DNA of 64,000 bases, taken from positions 34,626,785 through 34,690,784 of the forward strand of contig NW_026947502.1 in NCBI RefSeq assembly GCF_034190915.1, given 5' to 3'. Below are positions 13,701 through 25,700 of this stretch, piece by piece; position 1 is the first letter of the stretch; the number at the start of each line of letters is the position of its first letter. The notes under the pieces were generated by a model. It made no database searches, was not told the DNA's origin, and was given only the letters and a program-made list of their open reading frames with translations. The position numbers and the translations under genes are program-made. This DNA comes from Cavia porcellus (taxonomy: Eukaryota; Chordata; Mammalia; Rodentia; Caviidae).

Positions 13701-16700
13701 AGGAAGAGAACGCACCACACTCGCCATGGCTGTCCTGAGTCCTTAGGTCCAGCTTCTGTATTTTTTCTCTCCCAGCTACTCATAATTTTTACCATTTCAG
13801 AACATTTTAAAATGAGTGCGGAGTTTATTTTCAACAGACAGAAGGAATACTGGGGCTTTTATTCTATAAGAAGTGACTTTCCCAGCCAGAACAACACTGA
13901 ATTTGTCACCCCAAGACTAGCCAGTACACAACAAGGAAACCTTAGCCTTTGGCCAAAGGAAACATGGTATTTTGAGTAAGTAACAGAAGAGCGGCCTCAG
14001 ACTCATGCCACACAGCTCAAGGGTCCACAAAAGGGATCCTAACTGGGGAGAAACTCTCTGTGATTCCGGACCCACAGCTAGGTTCCGGTTGCTGGAGAAA
14101 TCAGCCAGTGGTGTGAGGACTCCAGGAAGGAGGAATCCGAGCTGAGTGAGTAGATAAAGACATGCAAGCTTGGAGCAGGGAGTTCCCACCTCTACTTCCT
14201 CTGCCCGGATCCCCAGGCTCCACCCACTCAAGCTACAGCACCAAGGACAGGAACATGCTGAGGTCACTGGCGTGCATCAGGATGACTGCTGTTGACAGCA
14301 CTGACCCCTCCTCAGAGATCACACTGGGTATTTCTTCATCTTTCTGGGGACTGTACTGGATCCAACAGTGGAGACAAAGGATGAGCTCCTAACCTGGCAC
14401 CACTGGAACCCAGTCTGCATCCACTGGGGACCAGGGACATGAAAGACCCCAAGCCTGTGCAAGTCAGGCCTTTGTTCACAGGACAGGGAAATCTGGAGAG
14501 CAGGCATGGAAACACAGCCCCCAGCTCCCGGTTCCGGCTCATTAAGAGGGCCACCCTGGCACCACAGGGTCTGCAGGAGCAGCCCCAAGCAAGCTCCCTC
14601 CTCTAGTATAGGTGTGCTGAGATGTACACTGCACTGGACCAAAAAGATAAGCTTAACTGCTTGCCAAGGAGGAGCATCAGCTTTCCCAGAGAGCACCCTC
14701 CACTCCAGAAACGCTGGCAAATAACACAGCCACTGGGTGAGACCTTATCAGGAGCACTGGCCAGAACAGCATGGCTACCTGCACTGGTTTAAGCAAGCCC
14801 TACACTGTACCAAAGGCACCAGGGTGTCAGGAATCTAGGGCTTCCAGCCAAATCCAGCAGGTGGCTGCATCCCGGTCTCCCTTTGGAAATCAGCATCAGT
14901 GAGCTTTTCCCAGTGTTCGTGAGATTAGGCATCACTGTTTGGACCAGGCTTATTCTATCCTGCAGGAGTCTGGCCTGGCTTTGCTTGGAGACCAGATGCT
15001 GGGCAGCGGGGCTGGACCTGCTGAGGTGTCCTCTTCTCCAGGAATGTCCAGCCCAGAAGACTCCCAGACACACTGAAGCCATCACTGTCCACAGCGAGGC
15101 TCCATTTTCCCTGGTGCTGACCTCTCATCTACTGGCCCTGCCCTTGGGCCTGTTTGGTCTCCCTCTAAGCCCCTCAAACGCACCTTCATGGCCATCAGCT
15201 CCTGCATCAGCACGGCATTCTCTAGGTCCAGCCTCTGGCTGTCCCCCCGGGGCTTGACATCGTAGCTGAGCGGATCTATGTGGATGCTCTCCAGCTCTAG
15301 CATGGTCAGCTTGACCGCCGCTCTGTCATTCTTGAGCTGCTGGATATAATCCTTCAGCCTCTGCTCATCTTCTTTAGTGAACTCCGTGTCACAGCTGCTG
15401 GCTGTGGAGCTGGTGGTGCTTACAAGAAAGGAAAACACCAAGTTTCCAAGTGGTCACTAATAGACCTTTTCTCCTCACCCCATCATCCTGACATTAGGAG
15501 GCAACCAAAAATCAACAGAAAAACAAGTGGTATAACTTTTAGGGGGGGAAAAAAAGGATGAAGAATAGTTGAAAGATTTACATATTCGAGATAATGCTGT
15601 GTGCTCTGAAAATAAATTCCAGAAGACAAAACTGTGTACTCTAATGTGATCTAAAATAAAATTGAGTGTATTATTACAATATGGATCAAAAAATGAGGGA
15701 AATTATGTGGACATTAAAGAGTACTCCTGGTGCGCAGACTTACTCTGTATCCATCAACCTCCAGAGCATCTTCCCATACCCCCACTGCACATGCAGCCTG
15801 CAGCTTGGCAGAACTGCACCACTGGCCAACTCCAGACGACCCAATGGCTGCCCTGGATCCTTAGCACTGGCCTGTGCATTCTTTCCCTCCCAGCTAGTCA
15901 TAATCTTTACCATTTCAGAACATTTCTAAAATGAGTATACACTTTGGGGGCTGGAGGTTTAGCTCAGTGGCTAAGCACCTGCCTTGGAAGCAGGCAGTCG
16001 TGAGTTCGATCCCTGGTACCGATAAAAAGGAAAAAGACAAAAAAAAAAAAAAAAGAGTATACAGTTTGATGATGGTATATTTTATGTGTAGAAAGGGGGA
16101 GAAAAATCATATGAGTGTAATCAAGACATGTGCACATGTGGATATGCCTTTTAAGAAGGGTAATGTTAGGGGAACAAAGAATTTGAAAAAAACTACCTCT
16201 GGCAGGATCTGCACCTGTGCGCATGTGCACACACACACCCATACCCACACCCACACTCCAAATCCCTCTGGGGTGGAACAACAGTAGTGAAGGGGGTGCT
16301 GTGCACTGAGTACTTCTGCTTTCTTATTGGACTGTGAAAACCATGTGTGCACAATATGGGAGTAACAATGTGGACAGTGGGTGCCTCTAGGCCTCTCCAC
16401 AGGGCATTCTCTGGCCCACCAGAGGACGTCAGACCAGTGTGAACAGCCCAGGAACCCCTCACTTCATGGTGACCAGGCAGCAGGCTCTAGACTTGAGGGG
16501 TGCCCAGTCCTCTTCCAAAGACTCCTGCGGCTGGAAGTTATGCCAGGAGGAGGGAGAGGTCTCCACAGGATGCCCTCTTCACCCCATGCTGGAACAGGGG
16601 AACAGGCACAGGACCCAGCTCAGCCAGGGCAGTTCCATTCTTGTACATAAGCAGATCATAAAAAGAAAGCTGGTTGCAGTGGCACAGGTCTGTTGGTTCT

Positions 16701-19700
16701 GCTACTTGGGAAGCTGAGGTAAAAGGATCTCTAGTGTCTGGGAGTTCAAAGTCATCCCAGCTGGGCAAAACAGCAAGATGCTGTCTCAAAAAGGCGACGA
16801 AGAGAAAGAAAGAAGACAGGGTTTCCCCAGTTGGGGAGAAACCTACTGGTTCTGTTGCTTTGCAAAACTCTAAGGCCAAAGTGACCCGAACATCCTACTA
16901 CCTTGTAGATCTATTCTTTCATCTGTGAAATGAAAGGAATAGCATTACATGCCCCATAAAGTTGTGGTAAGGGTAAAGCAAGGTAAACGTAAGGTGATGG
17001 AACCTATGCACAGCATTTAGGAAACACTTTATAAACACAGCTATCATTCATTTATGCAAGAAATACCCAGGTGCCTGCTTTGAGCCACCCAAATCTAGGC
17101 CCGTCCTTGCCACGGGGACTTCTATTCTAACAGGGAAGACAGGAAGTAAAATTACACAGTACATCACCACACAATGAGAAGTACCAGAGGAAAAAGTGAG
17201 GCCACAGGGTACAAAGAGTACAAAGTGGGGGTGGAGTTTATCACCTGAAACAGAGCCGGAGGGCTCTGCTAAAGGCTAGGAGAGCTGTGCACACACTGGG
17301 AAGACAACTGATCCAGGCTGAGAACAGAGGAAATGCTAAGGCTAGGAGCTCCGCCTGCAAGAAGGGACTGCAGCTGAGGCAGCCAGAGGAGCCAGCAGCA
17401 AGACTGGGGATGTGTGGAAGAAGTAGGTGCCATTTCAGCTAGGGTTTTACCAGGGCTGTGTCTAGAATTACAAGGGGTTTCCTCCAGAATCAGAATGGCA
17501 GTCAGTGGCTGGCTTGTAAGAGGAGTGACATGCTCTGCCCTACATTTCAGAAGGATCTCTCTGGCTATGCTAAAAGGCAGAGTAGGGAAACCAGGGTGGG
17601 GCTGGGAGGTCCCTCAGGAGCCCACTTCAACAACAGAGGGAAGGTAAAATTATTACTAATCATCACTGCTGTTTCCTGACACTACACCATAGAAAGGAAA
17701 AGTAGCACGTCTAGCTGGATACCTCAGGTGCTTTCCATAAAGAAATGATGTTGTTCACAGGAAGCCTGACAAAGCAGACAGGAGCATGGCTCAGGGCGCT
17801 GGGGAGATGCACCGGAGAGCCAAACTGCACAAAGGGGCTAATGCAGGAGAAAGAACAAGGGTCCACTTAGCAGTCCCTGCAGGCCTATCTGCAAACAGCT
17901 CTGTGGTAGGCACGCTGCATATAAAACTCTCAGAGTAGGGCGCAGAGCTCACCTTCACAGATGGTGGACTTTGACTTGGAGGGACAGACATCAAATGTTC
18001 CCCAGATGAATCAGCAAACAAATTAAAACAAACTCAAGAGGTGGCACTGCTCACACTATTTCACAGGGCTGAGTACAGAGCAGGGCTCCCCGCTATGGTA
18101 TACTTAGATGGTGAGACACTGAGGCCTTCTCTTCCTGTCAGGCAGGAGGAAGCTTTAGGAATGCAATCTGTCCCTGTCAATCCAGGACTCTGGCCGAAGG
18201 TTAACTTACAATGTTCAATGTTGGCCGCCTTTCCTTTTCATGAAAAGTTATTTTACAAAGCTTTAAATGCTACAGAAATACACAGAATAACTAATACTCA
18301 CATGCCTGTCACCCATACATTTTGTTATGTTGTCTTCACACTACTATTTTAGCAATACAACATTTGTACATTGAAGCATCATTGTTTCCCTATAAAATAT
18401 GAACTGCAAAATTCAAAGAGCACTGAAAGCTAGACTTGTCTAAATCATTCTAAAAGAACTCAAATGATAATAGTTTGCAGGTTTTCTATTTAGCATGATT
18501 AGTCCACCCCAGCAGTTCTCAAAGAGGGTTCCCTGAGCTGGCTGCCGCACGGATATCGTCAACTGCCTGCTCTTGAAGCAAACCCCTCAGCCCCAGGGCC
18601 AGGGACCCTGGGAGTGGGCTGGGCAATCTGTGGATACGGACTCTGATGCAAGTTCAGCCTTGGGAACTGTTTGTCTTCCCCCCAGGTAAGAAGGCATGTG
18701 TTTAGTAGCATGTGAAGTAACTCGATACCTTCATGTTTTCTAGGTAGAGGCCACTGTATGTCCAGGTTGCTGAGGTGGACACTGGTGAGGGCCAAGGGTC
18801 TTAGACCCAAACCTGCATATCTCCCTTCCAGTCCTCTGGCCCTGTGGCTGAGTGAATTACCCCGCCCTTCGGGGAACACTAACGGTTCCCACCTCCCAGG
18901 TTGTAGAGAGGACAGCACAGTCCTGAAGCAGGAAGCAAGCAGGACCAGCCGGTGGTGCCACACAGCCCTCACTGTGGGTAAGAAACAAGGAGAGGGCACT
19001 CTTTCTCGACAGCTAGGCCAACACCCCACAATGCCTGCCACAGTACTCGGGATCCCTGAGAGACCCACCGTCTATAGCCATTCAGCAAACTTTGATTCAA
19101 AGAGGGAAAAAAGCAACCAGGGCTTGACTAGACTTTAGACACCACCAGATCTGCCTAGGAGAACAGAATTGAGACCCACAGGCTGTTACCCTCTGGGGCC
19201 TGGAGCTGGTTCCTGGCTGAGCAGGAAGCCTTCTGTTTCACCCTTTTCATTATGAGCATAGTTTTCAGAAAAAAAAGAACAAGGGAGTTCAGTTGCCAGA
19301 CCCTACCCTGTGGGAAGCTCAGAGCATTAAACGCTCTTAAGCAGAGGAATGCAGAATTTCAGATAAGCACCACAGCCCAGGCCTCCAACCTCCCTCTCCC
19401 TATTCCAGGACACCAGCAGGGAACAGATCAGGCGAGGTTAATTACAATTTTGCTTCAAGCCCTTAACGTTCCACTGCGGAATATGATTATGACGATGAGA
19501 AGGGAGAGAAAGCCACTGGCCCTCCCTTGGCCTCCCGCAGATGGGGCCCTGGCTGCCTCCCAAGGGCCGCTGTCGGCCGGGCAAGGCTAAGTCATCCATT
19601 AACTCTCTCAGCTTGGAGCACAGGATGAGCTCAGCTGTTACAGCGAATAAATCACGTTCTGCAGACTGTCTAATTCCTGCTCTCAGCATGGAGGCTAGGA

Positions 19701-22700
19701 CTGGGGCCAAAGGCCGGAAGGTGAGGACCCTTCCAGCCTACCTGGCTACCCGGCATTGTGTCTGGCTTGAGCTTTTTGAGGAACCAGGCTGAATGTGAGG
19801 GCTTCTGGTGATGCTCTGCTGCAGGTCCTGGTGCGCTGGCTTACTCCACATCCATCAACTTCTGGTGTACCTTCCTACACCCCCACTGCACACGCAGCCT
19901 GGCAGAATTACACTGCTGGTCGCTCCAGAGGACCCACTCTCTGCCCACCCTTGCTGTTGTGGAACAGGCTGTTAAAACCAGCTACTGATGTTGAACGCCA
20001 CTGCCTTAGTCCCTCTATAACTAGTCCTGAGCAGCCTCAGCGCAGTTTGCATCCTGCTCATTAGTAGAAGTACTCATTTTCCTCAGCATGCTTTTCTACA
20101 AAGCTAAATGGGCATTTTCTTACTTTTGCCTAAAAAATCATTGATTGAGTTTTTCTACACCTCTTACCAATATCTTACTTAGTCCTGAGATCTGACTTCC
20201 ATCAGAGAGCAGCTCCTTTTTAGAAGGGAGTACCAGAGACCAGGGCATCTGTTCTGTTGAGCATGTGAAATTGATTTGCAGGAGGGCTCAGTCCAGTGAC
20301 ATCTGGCACTCTAGCCACTCCAAAGTGGCCCATCCTTCTGTCCACTCTGCTGAGGGTAACCCCCACACACACCCTTTTTAACAAATGAAAGGATTTTGAA
20401 GCAATCTAAAACCAAATGCCATATCTCAAAGGCTTGTATGTTCTTGAATGGTTGTCTGAATTCTCCATAAGAAATAGAGGTTCAATGAGGGTAAATTACC
20501 CAACAAAATCTCACAAAATATGGATATGAAAAAATTGACAGTCCTCAGAAACTATGTAGGTCCAGAAAGCTCCTAGGAATTTAGCTGACAGGAAGTCAAA
20601 ATAAAAAACAGAGATGCTTAGGAGATAAATTCTATGCATGCAGCCATTTTTAAAAGTGCCATCACACTGCTAATGGAAACTAGGCATCTCTAAACAACAC
20701 TGATTCCTGGTTTGGTCACAGATAACAAACCAAAGCAGACACTTAAGAGTTGACAAGCACAGGTAGTCAAATTGGAAAAAAACACGCATTCTAATACCCC
20801 CTGTCAGTAAGGGTTTAGATAGAGAGGCCTCTTACACATACTGGCTGTAGAAGAATAATTCTGTCACACAGAGAAGGCTTTCTGCCATTGGAAACAAACT
20901 ACTTCTGAGCCAGCTGATCCAACTTAGAATTGGTCCCACAGAAACTGCACAAGGACAGGTAGTGAGGACAGTGGCCACAGCAATGCTGTAGCAGTGGGAA
21001 ACAATAGAAACCTCAAATGAGAGGAAACTTGAAATTTTAGTGGTACCGCCATCCAACACAAAACTTCAGCCACTGAGAAGACTACGGGAAGAAGCTGAAC
21101 AATATGCTGCTAAGGGAAAAAGTCCCTCTCACGAGCGTCCATGCGACAGGATGCTCGGGAGGTTAAGAATTAGTTGCAGTTGTGTTTAAAGACAATGTGT
21201 AATGGTCCTTGAGATCCTACCTTTCAGACTCTTCTGCTGGGAATAGCAGCCCCTTTTGTTCTCCACCCCCAGGGCTCCTGTGGGAACTGCCATGGCTCTG
21301 CCCGGCTGTGGCCTTTGGGACTGCAGTTGGCCTCATGTGCAAGTGCAGATGGTGTGCTGGCTCTGCTGCTGCAGTGAGCAATCCGGGCAGGAAGACGGCA
21401 CAGCCACAAGCACAGACTACACCAGCCAGAAGTGGAACCTGACACAGCTGGAAGCACCTCTAGGTTTGCTCAGGGTTGTGGGCCTCCAGCCTCTACCTCC
21501 AGCCTGGGTATGCTGCTCATGCGTACAGGCCTCTTAACCTTCCAGGAAGACCCTTGTGTTTACATTATAACAGCACAGCCCTGTCCTCCACAACCCTATC
21601 TTCATAAAAAGTGCAATTAGATCTGTGGCCCACACTGTTCTTCTGTCCTTTCCAGTGACACTCTTAGCAGGGAATTTTCTTTGTCGACCATGAACTTTGT
21701 AATCCTGGGACTTTTATTATTTTTGTCTATCTCTGTCTGTCTGTCTGACTCTGAATTGAACCCAGAGCCTTTGCAATGGGGTACATCCCCAGTATTTTTA
21801 ATTTTTTTAAAATTTTGAGACAGTACTGCTAAATCATAAAGTTGCCCAGGCTGGGCTCAAACTTGTGATCTTCTCAGAGTGCTGGAATTACAGGTATGCA
21901 CCTACCATATCCAACCTGCTTATTTTTACAATAAGCATATAATTCTTCTGAGATCAGGAAATTAGGTCTTAAAGAAAAAATATTTCTGACATTTTCCCAT
22001 AAAACCTAAAAAGTAAGTGGCAAGGACACTTGAGCAGGAAGCATGATAACCATGCTGTCTGTCACACAGAAGGATGAGTCTCAGCTGGATGCTGAGCGTA
22101 GTAACACTAATAAGGGTTAATCCCCAGGACTCTGATGAACACTCCTGATTCTTGGATGGGAAAGCACATTCTTTTTTCCGGTAAAGATGACTTCTAAAAC
22201 AGCCAGAGGTAGTCTGATTCTCATTCCCTGAAACTTACTGATGGTGATGGCAGAGGCCTGTCCTATCTGGATGGTTACCTCAAGCCATTTACCATTTCAG
22301 TAGACAAGATTCCACTGCTCACAGTGGTTCTTTCTGTTGCATGAAATTTGATCTTAATCCAGATGAGTTTAGAGGGTAAACACTGGGCAGGTCTGCAGCT
22401 CCATCACCCCATTACAATAGGGAGCTGCTGCCCCAGTGGGAGTGGCCAGGAGGTAGTGACCTGGTCCCTGCAGGTACAAAGAAGCTCACAGCATCTTTGC
22501 GCCTGGCTCACTTCACTGTCCGTATGTGCTGGAAATGGGCTGATACGCAACTGTTCCTCTCCTGAGAGCTTAAACCAGAGACTCCGATTAAGAATTCTCT
22601 ATGCCAGGTGGTTATGGTGGGTGGAAAGGTGGTTTACTGGGTCACAAAAAACACCAACACAAAAAGTTCCTGTCTTGTTTTGCATAAAATTTGACATTGG

Positions 22701-25700
22701 GGAATGTCTGAGCCAGAATGGCAAGACTTTACAAGCAAAGCTATTGTGGTTGTTGTAATTGTGGAAAGGGTCTGCTGGCTGGGAAACACTCGTATCTGAA
22801 GTAGTGTTGTCAGGCCACATGAAAGCCATGTGTGGGTCTATACTATCAGAGCTGCTCTGCTGTGGATGGTAGGGGAAAATGAATTTCCAGAGATCTGAGC
22901 AGACTCAAAGCTAAACATCTTTGATGCAAGACCCATCTGAGACTGAAATTAGTTAAAGCTCTATTCTTTAGCAAGGTCATCACTGACTATAGAGATTCGG
23001 TGTTCTCAATTTAATTCAGTCTGTGGAAATATATCACCAAAAATTAAATTTCTGTCAGAAAACTGTCTCATAATCAAGGACCACCTGTATATTAACAACA
23101 TAGTAGCCTCGCTAACAAATATTCAAAACCAAGATCTCCACTCATGGGAGGCAAACTGTCCTTACTTTTGACCAACTCCAAAGTTGGTTCTGATTGAGAA
23201 TACAACAACAAAATTGCTTCGGGAGGCTGAGGGCCTAACCAAATGATCTTTAGCACAAATCTCATATACTACTGAAAGAGCACACATTTCCTGTTGACCC
23301 AGTGCTTACATTCACTAACTCAACAGAGTACTCAACAGAGTACTACTGACAGCCTGAGTACTCCACCGCTACCTACGTGATCAGATTATTTACATCTGGG
23401 CAAGACATCACAGGATTATCTGCTTTCTGTATTTAAACAGAAGAATTTGGTTTTAAGTAAAAAACAAATTGTTATCTGTGTCTCACTGAGTAAGACAACT
23501 GCTGTTGTGGTCAAGAGGAAATACCTCCTGTGTGTCTACAGGCACCTGGCCAACTGCAGGACTGGGACTGTGCCCTCTCGTGGGACAGGAGGTCCAGGAC
23601 AGGTAATGGATGCACTGAAGCAGACAGCCGGACCAGCCAGTGGGAAAGACACGGAGGTATTAAACTGCTCTCAGGCACTGAGAAAAAAAATCAGTAGTTC
23701 TCTTCTAGCTTTTGTCCATTTGTCCTTATGTGGGTGTGGTCCCCGGTCAGCAAGTAGGTTATGCTTTATAACACTGCAGGTTCCAGTGGGAAGTACAATG
23801 GCTTTGTCTGAAGTCCTGGGTTCCCCTCTTAGCAGGCTTGTGGCCTCAGGCAGGTACTTTATATATCACTATGCCAAGGTTTTCTTACTGTGAAAACGAT
23901 GTCATCTTTTTGTCTTTCATGATTTAGAAATCCCTTAAGAACCTGTAACAAAGGGCCTTCCAGACTGGGAACTGGTATATAAAAGGAAGGCATTCATGCA
24001 TTTAGGGCTTCAGATAGCAAAAAATGAAACAGTTAACTAAGAAGCGGCTTCATTCTGACCCCCTCTTGCCCCCATCCGAAACGATCAAACGGTTCCAACC
24101 CGTTATGCTTCCCAAGGTCTTGACGGCTCGCATCATCTTTGTCAAGCACCCTCTCTAATTCTGTAGACTCACAGACTGAACTTAACCTCAGGTTCATGAT
24201 TAAGTGCCTGTTAAGCAAGGCTGTGAATGTGGCGTCATTCAACAAGGAAAAAGAGATGAGAGGAGAGGCTCTTGTCTGCAAAGAGCTTGTAAAGGACAGA
24301 GGGCCAAGAGGAGGATGAGAGTGGAGGACAACTGGGCTAGGCCTTGGGAGCTTAGGGACCTGCAGCCGGTGAGCATCAGAAATCTCAGTGCTTCCTGAAA
24401 TCAAGAATTACAAAGAAATGGAGAACAGACAGTAAGGAAAAAGAGCTCCAGACAGAAAAGTAGGTTTGGGTTCCCTCTCTACCTACCACTTTAGAGAACT
24501 AACCCTTTTTCGCTAGACTGCAGCTTCCACTCGGCCAAGTTGGAAGGCCACTTTCCAGCTCCCTGTTCTGTTTCTCCGACACCTTGGATGCAGCTGGGTA
24601 CAAGCCTGCAGCGGATTCAGCCTCACCTAAGCTGCACAGTCCCGGACAGCCTGGCGAGAGGACTACATACAGACACAAGTACCCCCAGGGTAGAGGCTGG
24701 TGCTACCTGGTGTGGCTGTTGGAGGACAGGCTCTCCCAGGGCTGCACGCTGCAGCCGGCCACGGTGAAGGCTCCCCCACAGCTGCCATCCAGCTTCATGA
24801 GCAGGGCCTTGGCAGCATTCTCGGCCGTCTTCCTGCAGTCGTGGGCCCGCTTGAGCATCTGCGTAATGTTTTCATCCCCTGATTGGTCTCCTATGTTGCA
24901 GAGAAGCCGATGGATTCATTAGCACAGGCATGGGTAAGGTAAAGTGGAGAATACACTTGCATAGCCCATTCTCGTTCATTCAGGCATGGGTAGCACTGTG
25001 GGCAGCTACTGGCAGTGGCCACCTGACAGACCTATATTCTGGGCCCCTTGTGTCACCTAGAGGCTGCAGCTGGGAAGGCATTTCTCCGGTTGGGGCTCTA
25101 TTGGCCTTATATGCAGACGGGCAGAGCAGTTTTCAGCCCGCACACACTGACTTTTTAATTATCTGGGCTCTTGGTTTCTCCTATTCTGGGGCCTGTCTGG
25201 GCACTGGCCATCTTGGTGAGTGAGGGCAGGGAGAAACTGAGGCAAGAAGGTCCTCTCTCCACATGTCAGCTTTGGCTAGAGCTTTACGGAGGGGTACAAA
25301 AGGCAAAAGTAATCACTCAAATGAGAACTTCAGATTAACCCTGTAATTTCTGCACCAATGCCATCTCTAGCTGTCTTGACTTAGAAATGTTGGCTTAATG
25401 CAGATGCCTCTGGGAGATAGGTGACTGGGCTGGAGCAGGACATTGAGGCAGGGTGGGTACCAGTACAGAGCCAGACAGTGAAGTTCCTGCCAAAAATGTT
25501 CACATTCTTGTGATTTAAAGCTGTGATGGAAAAGACCAAACTATGGAGACACTAAAAGAACAAGGATTGCCAAGGGTTGAGAGGGTGGGGGAAAGGAAAG
25601 GGAGAGTGACTAATTGGAGCACAGAAGATTTTAGACCAGCAGAGCTACTCTGTATGACCTTGTAATGTTAAATACATGTCATTATATATTTGTCTAAGCC

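Larger units (their letters stand above)
11445..15183 (-). other. MCC intron J-K (3739 bp)
   Basis: Contains an antisense L1 3' fragment (11885-12312), directly followed by an unclassified old repeat-like segment (12313-12640), and a fragment of the unnamed dispersed repeat (13738-13815). I see nothing else of note. Confidence 0.9.
15419..24706 (-). other. MCC intron I-J (9288 bp)
   Basis: Holds two larger copies of the unnamed repeat (15730-15935, 19825-19950), a young ID SINE (15947-16054), a (CA)n-like tract (16218-16260), a B1 (16666-16800), MIRs (16895-17045, 23795-23960), an L2 (17050-17645), a possible MER5-like fragment (18505-18640), a unique element at 19250-19720 and a B1-dID (21715-21915). 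About 20080-21700 and 21920-23790 show nothing I can name. Confidence 0.9.

Noticed and set aside
15947..16054. A functional tRNA gene
   Set aside because: It has A- and B-box-like sequences, but the body continues to a poly(A) tail with target-site duplications, so it is a tRNA-derived SINE.
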